DNA of 64,000 nt, taken from the NCBI RefSeq assembly GCF_000011085.1, contig NC_006396.1, positions 1,116,001 to 1,180,000 of the forward strand, given 5' to 3'. A program made the position numbers and the translations under genes. This document shows, piece by piece, positions 1 through 8,119 of the stretch. The stretch comes from Haloarcula marismortui ATCC 43049 (GTDB lineage Archaea > Halobacteriota > Halobacteria > Halobacteriales > Haloarculaceae). The first letter of the stretch is position 1; each line of letters begins with the position of its first letter. The notes beneath the pieces are model-generated. The model did not search any database. It was not told the origin of the DNA and was given only the letters and a program-made list of their open reading frames with translations.

Positions 1-2070
1 GTCGAGTTTTTCTTGGGTCCACCCACGGTCGAACTTGATCTCTTCAAGCGTGTTCGAGTTCCCCATCTGGATGTACTCATCCGTCTCGGCGCGCCACTCG
101 TACACGTCCCGGACGTTGATCTCATCGTTCTCCGCGGAGTACTCGTTAATTTCGGTCAGGGACTTGTTTCGGCGAACCTTGTTGCCGTCGACCCGCGTCT
201 GGGTCTGAATCGACACCAGATCAAGCGCGGTAAACAGCGTCTTCGAGACGTTGATCGGTTCGGTGGTGAACCGCTTGATGACCTCACCGACCGAGTCGGC
301 GTGGAACGTGGTGTAGGTGGTGTGCCCGGTCGACATGACCTGGAACAGCGTCCGACCTTCTTCACCGCGGATCTCACCCATGACAATGTAGTCCGGACGC
401 TGACGGAGTGCGGCTTCCAGCAGGTCGAACTCGTCGACGTCACCCTTGTCGTCTTCACCAAAGGAAGGGCGCGTAACGCTTGCCACCCAGTTTCGCTGTG
501 GCAGTTCGACCTCACGCGTGTCCTCAATGGAGACGATCTTGGAGTTCGATGGGATGAACAGCGAGACGGCGTTCAGGCTTGTCGTCTTCCCCGAGGCAGT
601 ACCGCCGGCGAAGATGAGGCTCTTGTTGTTCTCGATACAGAGCCAGAGGAACGCCATCTCGTCCAGCGAAAACGTGTTCCAGTTGATGAGGTCGATAGGG
701 GTAAAGGGGACGTCCTTGAACTGCCGGATAGTGTAGTTCGTCCCGTGGTCGGACACTTCCCTACCCAGTGTCAGCTGGGCACGCGACCCGTCCGGGAGCG
801 TCGCATCGACCTGTGGCTGGCGCTTCGAGATACCCTTCCCGGACCGCTGTGCGAGCTTCACGACGAAGTCGTCGAGTTCCCCTTTTCCGTGTTCGACGTT
901 CGAGATGATCTGCTCGTAGTCAGTGTGATAGACGAACACCCGGGAGTTGTACCCGTCACAGGAGATATCTTCCACGTTGATATCGTGTTTGACGCCGTCG
1001 ATGCGGGCGTAGCCGACGAAGTCCCGCTTGAGCATATACAGCAGCTTCTCGACCTGATACTCGTTTAGCTTCGGTTCGTCATCTTCAAGAATAGCCGGTT
1101 CGGGACGTGTCGAAATGCCGGAGAGTTGTCCCGTCGTTTCACTTTGTGTTTCCTCGTCCAGCCCGAACAGTTCCTTGACCTGTCCGAGAACGCTCTCTTC
1201 ACCACGGCTGGAAACTGAGCCGTCGTAGAGGTCATACCGCGAGAGGAGCTGTTCGGCCTCCCGCTGGATGACCTGTGCCCGGTCAGCATCAGTCCCCTGA
1301 ACGATCACGTCGTCCTCGGAGTACTTGATCGCGGTCTTGAGTTTGCCCGAGAGGAACTCTCGAAGGTCGATCTCAATATCGGTGAGATACGGCTCAATGA
1401 CGTAGTACTTCTTCTCGTTCTCTTTCCGTGAGTGGAAGATGATAACGCAGGCGTAGGGTTTGTTGACCCAGTACCGTTCCAGTTCGTTGAAATGTGATTT
1501 CTTCGACTGGGGAACAGCTTTTTCGAGGTCGTAGCGGTTGACGACGGTCGTGTGGCCGTCCCGTGTCGAGAAGAACTCGTCTTCGTCCAGCTCCGGGTTC
1601 ACGTCAACGGTGTTTTCATCGACGTACTCGTGCAGTTCACTGGCGATGTCTTCAGCGGCGGACAGTTTGTTTTCCGTGTGTTCAGAGTCGAAGTGCAGAT
1701 ACTCACTTGCATCAAACGGAATAACTTCGCCGTCACTGTCACGGGGGAGACTGCCGTCCTCGTAATAGTACTCCTGTTTGAAATGCTCCCACGTGTAGAT
1801 GTCTTTCGCGACTGGTGTCGTAGTTGGGTCGAGATACTCTTCGAACGGCGCTTGCAGTGTTTTCCCGGCACTCGCCGCGTCTTCGAGTCGCTGACTGAGT
1901 TCTCTCGGCTCGAAGCCGAGGTACACGCTCCGGTCGAACCGCCCCCCATCGTGTACCTCTCGCCGGAGATCATCCCACGTGTATTCGCCGACCCGTACAG
2001 GCTCGTCAGTCAGATTCCCCCCACTGTTGACCTGTTCTGACTCACCTCCCCCAGTATCATCGATAGCCAT
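1..2070 (-). CDS. Type IV pilus/secretion ATPase, PilB/GspE family (3' end outside window)
   Basis: The frame opens with ATG at 2070 and is still open at base 1, giving 690 residues of an incomplete protein. It is a secretion ATPase that would power filament assembly from the cytoplasmic face of the membrane. A Walker A loop (GGTASGKTT) lies near residue 488. It is followed by IEDTRE, a Walker B-like stretch (RPDYIVMGEIRGEE) and a His box (STGHTTYTTFHADS). About 480 residues precede Walker A, much more than in the archaellum ATPase ArlI/FlaI, so a PilB3-type pilus ATPase is the better fit. No archaellum genes lie upstream; a PilC-like membrane partner would be expected beyond the left edge. 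Family assignment is secure; the PilB versus ArlI choice is inference. Confidence 0.9.
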   Translation of the reverse strand, partial: MAIDDTGGGESEQVNSGGNLTDEPVRVGEYTWDDLRREVHDGGRFDRSVYLGFEPRELSQRLEDAASAGKTLQAPFEEYLDPTTTPVAKDIYTWEHFKQEYYYEDGSLPRDSDGEVIPFDASEYLHFDSEHTENKLSAAEDIASELHEYVDENTVDVNPELDEDEFFSTRDGHTTVVNRYDLEKAVPQSKKSHFNELERYWVNKPYACVIIFHSRKENEKKYYVIEPYLTDIEIDLREFLSGKLKTAIKYSEDDVIVQGTDADRAQVIQREAEQLLSRYDLYDGSVSSRGEESVLGQVKELFGLDEETQSETTGQLSGISTRPEPAILEDDEPKLNEYQVEKLLYMLKRDFVGYARIDGVKHDINVEDISCDGYNSRVFVYHTDYEQIISNVEHGKGELDDFVVKLAQRSGKGISKRQPQVDATLPDGSRAQLTLGREVSDHGTNYTIRQFKDVPFTPIDLINWNTFSLDEMAFLWLCIENNKSLIFAGGTASGKTTSLNAVSLFIPSNSKIVSIEDTREVELPQRNWVASVTRPSFGEDDKGDVDEFDLLEAALRQRPDYIVMGEIRGEEGRTLFQVMSTGHTTYTTFHADSVGEVIKRFTTEPINVSKTLFTALDLVSIQTQTRVDGNKVRRNKSLTEINEYSAENDEINVRDVYEWRAETDEYIQMGNSNTLEEIKFDRGWTQEKLD

Positions 2071-2207
2071 TGTTATTTATCTCCCGTTAGGCAGGAAAAA
2101 AGTTTATCCCCACCAAATGTCGATGAAAAAGAAGTTCCGGTTGTTCGTATCACGGTCTCCTTACGGTAGTAAGTGGACCATACTGAATGTTTCGCCGATC
2201 CTAGTTG

Positions 2208-3353
2208 TCAATTAAGGAATGACTCAATCCGGGCCATTGCTTCCTTGAGATCGTCGAGACCCGTCGCGTATGACACTCGGAGATGGCCCGACCCGCCCTC
2301 CCCGAACGCGGTTCCGGGGACAACCGCGACCCGTTTTTCCTGAAGGAGACTCTCGGCGAACTCACCGGCATCGTCCCAGGGACATTCCGGGAACGCGTAG
2401 AACGCTCCGGCCGCCGGGAAGCAGTCCAGCCCCATCTCTTCGAAGCGCGTGAGGACGTACTTCCGCCGGCGGTCGTACTGAGCGGCCATGTCCGTGACCT
2501 CGTCGCGGCAGTTGTCGAGCGCCTCGATAGCGGCGTGCTGAGCCGTCGTCGGGGCCGAAAGCATCGAGTACTGATGGATTCGGTTCATCGCCTCGACAGC
2601 CTCCGGCGGTGCCATCGCGTATCCCAGTCTGAACCCCGTCATCGCAAAGGCCTTCGAGAAGCCGTTGAACACGACGGTCCGCTCACGCATCCCGGGGAGA
2701 GTAGCAATAGACGTGTGGTCGTGTTCGTACGTGAGATCGGCGTAGATCTCGTCGGCGAACACGAGGAGGTCGTTTTCGCGGCAAAAGGCCGCAACATCCG
2801 CCATCTCCTCGGCCGTCATCGTCGCTCCGGTCGGATTGTTCGGGAAGCAATATACGAGTGCGTCGGCCTCCGCCGCACCGGACGATTCCAGCACCTCTTG
2901 GGTGAGTTTGAACTCATCTTCCGCGCGCGTCGGAACGTCGATAACGTCGATACCAGCGAACGTCGCACCGGGGACGTACGAGACGTAGCACGGCTGGGCG
3001 ATAGCGATCGAATCGCCGGGGTTTAGCAGTGCCCGAAAAGCGAGATCCAGGCCCTCGCTCGCACCCGCCGTGACGAGGATTTCCTCATCGGGGTCGTACT
3101 GCAGGTTGTGCGTCGCCGCTTCGTAGTCCGCGATGCGCTCCCGGAGCTCCCGTTTCCCGCGGTTGGCGGTGTAGGAGGTCTGGCCGCGTTCGAGCGACGC
3201 AATAGCGGCTTCACGGGCCGACCACGGGGCCGAGAAGTCCGGTTCGCCGACCCCGAGCGAGATGATGTCGTCCATCTCCTCGGCCAGTTCGAAGAACCGA
3301 CGGATGCCTGATGGCGGCACGCTGTCGACTCTGTCCGCTGCTTCGAATGTCAT
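2208..3353 (-). CDS. PLP-dependent class I/II aminotransferase (aspartate aminotransferase-like)
   Basis: This 381-residue protein is a fold-type I aminotransferase that moves amino groups between an amino acid and a 2-oxoacid in the cytoplasm. The N-terminus carries the substrate-loop motif SLGVGEPDF. FPNNPTGA lies mid-protein, then DEIYADLTY, and the PLP lysine sits in FNGFSKAFAMTGFRLGY. A C-terminal LRVSYA supplies the carboxylate-binding arginine. Length matches the AspC/AlaT branch. Its ATG overlaps the TGA of the upstream Lrp-type regulator by four bases (ATGA), so the two are probably co-transcribed and the regulator may control it. The exact substrate cannot be read from sequence. Confidence 0.92.
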   Translation of the reverse strand: MTFEAADRVDSVPPSGIRRFFELAEEMDDIISLGVGEPDFSAPWSAREAAIASLERGQTSYTANRGKRELRERIADYEAATHNLQYDPDEEILVTAGASEGLDLAFRALLNPGDSIAIAQPCYVSYVPGATFAGIDVIDVPTRAEDEFKLTQEVLESSGAAEADALVYCFPNNPTGATMTAEEMADVAAFCRENDLLVFADEIYADLTYEHDHTSIATLPGMRERTVVFNGFSKAFAMTGFRLGYAMAPPEAVEAMNRIHQYSMLSAPTTAQHAAIEALDNCRDEVTDMAAQYDRRRKYVLTRFEEMGLDCFPAAGAFYAFPECPWDDAGEFAESLLQEKRVAVVPGTAFGEGGSGHLRVSYATGLDDLKEAMARIESFLN

Positions 3354-3844
3354 GGTGAGACGGACAGGCGGTCGTCGTCGTCGTGGTCGTCGAACTCCAT
3401 CCCCTGCTCCTTGTACGACTCCATGATGTAGTGGGTTACCGTCTGCGTGATCTCGGGGATCGGCGCGATTTTGTCGCTGATGAAATGCGACACTTCGCGC
3501 ATCGAATCGCCCTCGACCTCCAGATCGAAGTCGTAGTCGCCGCTGACGAGGCGTAGCGAAGTCACTTCCGGGAACTTCGCGATCCGGTCGGAGATGTCGT
3601 CGTAGCTGGTCTCACGGTCCAGCGTGACGTTGAGTTCGACGGTAGCGCGGACGCGCTCCTCGTCGTTCTCGACCGCGTTCCAGTCGACGACTGCCTGATA
3701 GCCGCGAATGATGCCTGCCTCCTCGAATTCGTCGATAATCTCGGCTACCTCGCTCTCGGAGTAATCGGTCAACCGAGCGATGTCCTCGGTCGTGTAGCGA
3801 GCGTTCTCCCGTAGCAGGTCGAGTATCTCGCGGCGACTGCTCAT
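3350..3844 (-). CDS. Lrp/AsnC family transcriptional regulator
   Basis: This is a 164-residue feast/famine regulator. An N-terminal winged helix-turn-helix begins at MSSRREILDLLRENARYT. A RAM ligand-binding domain follows (VTSLRLVSGDYDFDLEVEG), and the tail is acidic. I start it at the ATG at 3844. The frame extends nine codons further, but that extension (MSASLCWHC) does not look like part of the family. Lrp proteins usually sense amino acids and regulate their metabolism. The four-base overlap with the following aminotransferase gene supports a two-gene unit in which the regulator controls its own operon. Confidence 0.92.
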   Translation of the reverse strand: MSSRREILDLLRENARYTTEDIARLTDYSESEVAEIIDEFEEAGIIRGYQAVVDWNAVENDEERVRATVELNVTLDRETSYDDISDRIAKFPEVTSLRLVSGDYDFDLEVEGDSMREVSHFISDKIAPIPEITQTVTHYIMESYKEQGMEFDDHDDDDRLSVSP

Positions 3845-3928
3845 ACAGTGCCAGCAGAGTGACGCGGACAAAAGCCTTGCTCAATAGTGAGAGAGCGTCA
3901 CATCATTCGGTCGGGAATGCACCAGACG

Positions 3929-3938
3929 GTTTTAATAT
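3929..3938 (+). promoter_or_regulatory. TATA box of the small winged-helix gene
   Basis: The sequence gttttaatat is centred about 28 bases before the ATG at 3962, the spacing expected for a haloarchaeal leaderless transcript. A second AT-rich patch (ttatatatcg, 3948-3957) is too close to the start to serve this gene. Confidence 0.5.
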
Positions 3939-3961
3939 CTCTGCTGGTTATATATCGCTTA

Positions 3962-4294
3962 ATGTTCGAAGAGGGTGGCCAGCGGGCTGATTCTGACACT
4001 GGATGGGCACATGTCGCGAATCACGACAAGGCGGCAACAGTTATTGACACGATACTCCGCCTGGACGTGGACAAGACGTACACGAAAACGGCCCTGAGTG
4101 AGGAAGCTGGCGTGCCGCTGAAGACGCTATACCTTGACGGGACGCTCGAAGAGCTAGTGACGGTCGGGCTGCTGGAAAAGCACGAAGCGGAGGGCGAAGA
4201 GACGTTGTTCTCGGTCGATGACGGGAGCGCAGCGTTCGAGGCAGCGAAGGCCTTCGATACTGCGGCAGCGACATCCAGCGACGTGGACAGTTGA
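3962..4294 (+). CDS. Small winged-helix protein, function unknown
   Basis: This 110-residue protein starts with MFEEGGQ. The upstream in-frame codons are promoter sequence, because a TATA box lies 28 bases before this ATG. The middle looks like a winged helix-turn-helix: a helix around VIDTILRLDVDKTYTK, a likely recognition helix in LSEEAGVPLKTLYLDGTLEEL, then a wing-like LLEKHEAEGEETLF. The tail is rich in Ala, Ser and Asp. Genes of this kind are common in haloarchaea and their targets are mostly unknown. It is divergent from the Lrp-aminotransferase unit and shares that control region. Confidence 0.75.
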   Translation: MFEEGGQRADSDTGWAHVANHDKAATVIDTILRLDVDKTYTKTALSEEAGVPLKTLYLDGTLEELVTVGLLEKHEAEGEETLFSVDDGSAAFEAAKAFDTAAATSSDVDS

Positions 4295-4367
4295 TCGAAA
4301 AACGGCTGTCACAGAAGGCAGCCTAGCGTCCGTGGACTTTTGACGGCGACAGCCGTAGTGGAAGGCG

Positions 4368-4958
4368 ATGGTTTCACTCGATTCGGAGTCCGACGTGCTC
4401 GGACGTGGGGACGAAGCACCGACGTTCGAACTGCCGGGGGCCGACGGGGCGACGTACTCACTGTCGGATTTCGCGGACAAGGACGCACTACTAATTGTAT
4501 TTACGTGCAACCACTGTCCATACGCGAAAGCGAAGATAGACGAGCTAAATCGCCTCGCGACAGAATACGACGACCTCGCTGTCGTCGGGATTAATGCCAA
4601 CGACCCCGAGGAGTACCCCGACGACTCGTTCGAGCGGATGCAGGAACTCGTCGAGCGCGGAGAGATACAGTACGACGCGTATCTATTCGACGAGTCACAA
4701 AATGTCGCAGCCGCGTACGGTGCCCGCTGTACCCCCGACCCGTTCTTGTTCCGGAACGACAATGGGGCGTTCAAACTGGCGTACCACGGCCGCCTTGACG
4801 ACGCGCCGAACCCGGACGACGAACCGAGCGAGCGGGAGATGGCTACACACGTCGAAACGTTGCTGGATGGCGACCAGATTACGGCGGTCGAGAAACCATC
4901 CAGAGGGTGCTCGATAAAGTGGAAGCCCGGTAACGAACCCGCGTACTGGGACGTTTGA
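4368..4958 (+). CDS. Thioredoxin-fold (AhpC/TSA-like) redoxin
   Basis: This 196-residue cytoplasmic protein of the peroxiredoxin/thioredoxin superfamily has the typical opening (GDEAPTFELPGADG). The redox-active CxxC is TCNHCPYAK near residue 45. The cis-proline region is CTPDPFLF. It differs from classical thioredoxin in having His and Asn between the cysteines and an extra Cys near the C-terminus (SRGCSIKWKPGN). The likely role is thiol-dependent peroxide or disulfide reduction. The partner reductase is not encoded nearby and the natural substrate is unknown. Confidence 0.88.
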   Translation: MVSLDSESDVLGRGDEAPTFELPGADGATYSLSDFADKDALLIVFTCNHCPYAKAKIDELNRLATEYDDLAVVGINANDPEEYPDDSFERMQELVERGEIQYDAYLFDESQNVAAAYGARCTPDPFLFRNDNGAFKLAYHGRLDDAPNPDDEPSEREMATHVETLLDGDQITAVEKPSRGCSIKWKPGNEPAYWDV

Positions 4959-5082
4959 TCGGGATGGCCCGGCGTGGGCAAGACAACCGAGACAAATGCG
5001 TTGCCCGTGCTGAGATGGTGACCCAGTAGACGCACTAGTTATAACTTCAATCGTATCTACGGGAACCTTAGGTAGTGGTTAG

Positions 5083-5205
5083 TTGTCAGTATACATACAG
5101 TATAAGAAACTCAGCACCGAGGTGAAGACGGTCGTCAACGAGATGCTCGACGACCAGTCAACTGAAGCCAGTTCTGGAAACCCGGGCGTCGATACCTGCT
5201 GTTAG
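5083..5205 (+). CDS. Possible 40-codon small protein or gene remnant (TTG start)
   Basis: After the redoxin gene there is a roughly 240-base stretch with no clear gene. Its only credible coding signal is this frame, running from TTG at 5083 to TAG at 5205. It reads YKKLSTEVKTVVNEMLDDQS and then a short Ser/Glu stretch ending in DTCC. The composition is amphipathic and haloarchaeal, but no family is recognised and there is no ATG. It could be a 40-residue protein or the 3' end of a decayed gene. Its stop overlaps the stop of the convergent small gene. Confidence 0.3.
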   Translation: MSVYIQYKKLSTEVKTVVNEMLDDQSTEASSGNPGVDTCC

Positions 5206-5351
5206 ATTTCGTCCAGAGATTCGAACCCGCTCCAGCACTCGCAGTCGAGGTCGTCGATGGACGTGACTTCGTCCGGAAGTGAACTTATCGGCATCCCATC
5301 ATCAAACTCATCACACTCCTCGATATGAATAGAAAAGTCGCTACTCGACAT
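5202..5351 (-). CDS. Small acidic protein with Cys pair, unknown function
   Basis: This is a 49-residue protein starting MSSSDFSIHIEECDEF. It is strongly acidic and carries single cysteines near residues 13, 39 and 41 (DCECW). The earlier in-frame Met codons give a hydrophobic, non-acidic extension that looks like promoter and non-coding sequence, so I prefer the ATG at 5351. Many haloarchaeal genomes encode such acidic mini-proteins, some of which bind zinc. There are too few ligands here to claim that. No function is assigned. Confidence 0.55.
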   Translation of the reverse strand: MSSSDFSIHIEECDEFDDGMPISSLPDEVTSIDDLDCECWSGFESLDEI

Positions 5352-5557
5352 GACTGGCATAGACACTGATACGGCATCGTACCGCAAAAATCCTCGGACT
5401 TGAGACGGTATAGAATAGGCACTAGAGGCTAGTTGTATAGAGAGAGCCGAGACGAGCACTGTCTCGTATTCGAGTGGCGCTCATCAAAAGTTACCGTATG
5501 TCAAGGGAACGCTTATTTGTTGATGGCTTTATGGTTCCAGATACGATACAGTACGCA

Positions 5558-6595
5558 ATGAACTCCGGGAGTGGGACAGTTGACCAGCCTCTGAAAGAGG
5601 CTGCGTCCGTATTGGTGTTGGCACGCAATGCAAGCGACGCCGAACGAGAGGGGTGTGCCGGGTTCCTGGCTGAGCAGGAGGTCAGTAAGTCGAAGGCGAT
5701 CTGTGTCACAGTGTCCGAATCCCCCGATTCGCGCCTCTCGCTGTGGCAGCAGCACCTCGACGACGAGATGCCCGAAGAGGCGATCATCGTCGACGCCGGC
5801 AGCGAGTTACCGGCTACCTCACAGGCAGCAGCGTCTGGTGCGTTTCCTTCATTGACGCTTGATACCCTTCCCGCAACAGTGGCGCCGATAGACATCAGCG
5901 CGACCGTCTCTCGCCATCTCGGTCGGTTGGAGCAGGAAGATACACCGCTGCTTCTGTGCCTGCATTCACTAACTGGGCTGCTCGAGTGCTGGGAGCGTGA
6001 CCGCGTCATCGCGCTGGTGACTGCGTTGAACCGACAATGTGCCGAGATGGACGTCTCGAGCCATCACCACATGGACCCCGAGGCCCATACGGAGGAGACA
6101 GTCGAGATGTTTCGGCCACTGTATGATGTCGTGTACGAGTATCTCCCGGACCACGGCTGGACCGTCACGGCGTCGCAAGACGCAGAAGAGACGCCGACGT
6201 TTCGGGACACTGTCACCCCACCTGGCGGCGTGAAGAAGGGCGACCCGGAGGAGCCCGAAACGATTCCGATACCGTACTCATTTGACCAGGTACTGGAACT
6301 GATCTCCGCTCCGCGGCGACGCAGTCTCCTGTATCACCTGAAAGACCGGTCTGAAACCGAGGTCCCACTGGACGACCTCGTCGACCGCGTCTACGAACGC
6401 GAAAAGGCTATTCCAGCCAGAACGACGCCGAAGTCCCGCGACGAGGTTGGCGTGTCGCTGGCACACAATCACCTTCCGCGGCTGGACGATCTGGGGATTC
6501 TCTCGTACGAGACAGCTGATAATACTGTTGAGTACTACGCCAATCCCGCGCTGGAGTCCGTGATTCAGTACGTCGAACGCCTCGAACTCGGCTAG
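5558..6595 (+). CDS. DUF7504-like protein with C-terminal winged-helix (DUF7344-like) domain
   Basis: The protein is 345 residues from the ATG at 5558. A TATA-like ctttatgg lies about 27 bases upstream, favouring this start over in-frame GTG 5474 and ATG 5498. Residues 1-200 resemble the haloarchaeal RecA/KaiC-like family without a functional P-loop (SVLVLARNASDAE, then LLLCLHSLTGLLE). After a charged linker, the C-terminal 100 residues form a winged helix (ISAPRRRSLLYHLKDRS, then LPRLDDLGILSYE). Fusions of this kind are usually regarded as sensory or transcriptional regulators. The target is unknown. Confidence 0.78.
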   Translation: MNSGSGTVDQPLKEAASVLVLARNASDAEREGCAGFLAEQEVSKSKAICVTVSESPDSRLSLWQQHLDDEMPEEAIIVDAGSELPATSQAAASGAFPSLTLDTLPATVAPIDISATVSRHLGRLEQEDTPLLLCLHSLTGLLECWERDRVIALVTALNRQCAEMDVSSHHHMDPEAHTEETVEMFRPLYDVVYEYLPDHGWTVTASQDAEETPTFRDTVTPPGGVKKGDPEEPETIPIPYSFDQVLELISAPRRRSLLYHLKDRSETEVPLDDLVDRVYEREKAIPARTTPKSRDEVGVSLAHNHLPRLDDLGILSYETADNTVEYYANPALESVIQYVERLELG

Positions 6596-6645
6596 TTCCG
6601 GTCCGGACCCACTCGTTTATGTTGCCGCTACCGGCATAGCCTGAC

Positions 6646-7314
6646 ATGGACGAAACCCCGCTCCCGGAAGTGACAGAGCAGTTCGCTCGCACACTGGCGC
6701 CAGCCAGCGATGCAATTATCGATGAGATGGACGCCAAAGCCGACCGAGAGGGATTCCCGACGGTCGGTCCCGCAGTCGGCGGGTGGCTCCGCCTCGTCGC
6801 CCGGATGGTCGACGCCGACCGTGTCTTCGAGTTCGGCTCCGGCTTCGGCTACTCGGCGTACTGGATGGCACCCGCTGTGTCCGACGATGGACAGATTGTC
6901 CTAACGGAGATCGACGCCGACGAACTCGAGGATGCCCGCGAGTTCCTCGACCGCGGCGGGTTCGCCGACCTAGCCGCCTTCGAGCACGGTGACGCAATCG
7001 AAATCGTCGAGAACTACGACGGCCCGTTCGACGTCGTGCTTATTGATAACGAGAAACACCGCTATGCAGAGGCCTTCGAGGCTGTCCAGGCAAAGGTGCC
7101 GGTCGGTGGGGCCGTGGTCGCTGACAACATGATCGAGGCCGGGCCGCTGGAATTTGCAGATGTACGGGCGTTGCTGGCTGGCGAGGACATCAACGCCAAC
7201 GAAACGAGTCGCGGTATCGCCGCGTATCTCAAACGCGTCGGCAGCGACCCGGCGTTCGAGACCGGGCTGCTACCGCTCGGTGAGGGCGTCGCTGTGAGCG
7301 TCCGGGTGGAGTGA
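6646..7314 (+). CDS. SAM-dependent O-methyltransferase
   Basis: This 222-residue class I methyltransferase of the O-methyltransferase family 3 (catechol/caffeoyl-CoA OMT-like) transfers a methyl group from SAM. Motif I is VFEFGSGFGYSAYWMA near residue 65. The acidic SAM-binding residue follows in VLTEIDADEL, and the metal/substrate region is FDVVLIDNEKHRY with a later VVADNMI. Length is typical. The gene stands alone between a regulator and cheC, with no pathway partners, so the substrate is unknown. Confidence 0.9.
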   Translation: MDETPLPEVTEQFARTLAPASDAIIDEMDAKADREGFPTVGPAVGGWLRLVARMVDADRVFEFGSGFGYSAYWMAPAVSDDGQIVLTEIDADELEDAREFLDRGGFADLAAFEHGDAIEIVENYDGPFDVVLIDNEKHRYAEAFEAVQAKVPVGGAVVADNMIEAGPLEFADVRALLAGEDINANETSRGIAAYLKRVGSDPAFETGLLPLGEGVAVSVRVE

Positions 7315-7414
7315 GCAAGCGGCAGCAACACGCTCCGATTCTCGCCGACGAAAATGCGGGTGCATAGCTTATGTATGAGGGCACACAACTCAGCGGCAAC
7401 GCTGGTCCTAACGA

Positions 7415-8017
7415 ATGAGTCTGATGATAGATATTCGGAAGCTCGGGTTGTTCAATCAGATGGCTAAAGAGGGCGGTAACACCGTTGCGAACCACCTTAG
7501 CCAGATGACTGGGATGGAGACGGAGATGGAGATCACGAAGATCAACTTCATCGATATCCCGGATATCAAAACACACGTCGGCGACGAGAAGCAGATCGGT
7601 ATCAGTATCGAAATGGTGGAAAAGCCCCACGGGCACATCCTGTTCCTGTTCAACGCCGCCAGTGCAAAGGACCTCGCCACCGGGATGATCGGCGATATGG
7701 GTGAGACGGACCCCAACGCGAACGGCTTCACCGACATGGAACGCTCGGCGATTCAGGAGATCGGCAACATCATGACCAGCGGCTTCATCGACGGCTGGGC
7801 AAACGTTCTCGATACCACCATCGACATCTCCACGCCGAACTTCACGTTCGGCCCGGGGAGCGGGATGGTGGACCAGCTCGTCGGCGACCGGGACAACGAG
7901 ATGGCGCTGATGTTCGACTCCCGCGTCCACGCACTGGAGTCCGACATCAACGTGAAGGTGTACACATTTCCGGAACTCGAAGAGCTGGTCGACCTGATGC
8001 AGGAAATCGAAGTGTAA
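7415..8017 (+). CDS. cheC: CheC-family chemotaxis phosphatase
   Basis: This 200-residue CheC-like protein would dephosphorylate CheY-P and aid adaptation in archaeal taxis. Both CheC active-site signatures are visible: MAKEGGNTVANHL near the N-terminus and ERSAIQEIGNIMTSGF in the middle, each with the Glu and Asn that activate water. The second is followed by the expected proline (DISTP). The C-terminal half matches the second pseudo-repeat of the fold. It lies away from any other che gene in this window. Archaea often carry several CheC paralogues, so this may be an auxiliary copy. Confidence 0.9.
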   Translation: MSLMIDIRKLGLFNQMAKEGGNTVANHLSQMTGMETEMEITKINFIDIPDIKTHVGDEKQIGISIEMVEKPHGHILFLFNAASAKDLATGMIGDMGETDPNANGFTDMERSAIQEIGNIMTSGFIDGWANVLDTTIDISTPNFTFGPGSGMVDQLVGDRDNEMALMFDSRVHALESDINVKVYTFPELEELVDLMQEIEV

Positions 8018-8119
8018 GCGGTCCGAACTTATTCTGGCGGCGGGAACTGCGGATGAACTCCTTGTCCCTCATGAAAGATTTAGCAGTGTTTCTTGTACCG
8101 TGGGCCCTTGCGTCATGAT

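Noticed and set aside
13-1068. A long plus-strand open frame opposite the secretion ATPase
   Set aside because: It is the complement of a clear ATPase with Walker motifs; high GC makes long antisense frames common here.
3859-3901. GTGACGC and GCGTCAC, a 7-bp inverted repeat with a 29-base spacer near the first lrp
   Set aside because: The arms are short and far apart, and a match like this is expected by chance; no TATA box relation supports an operator.
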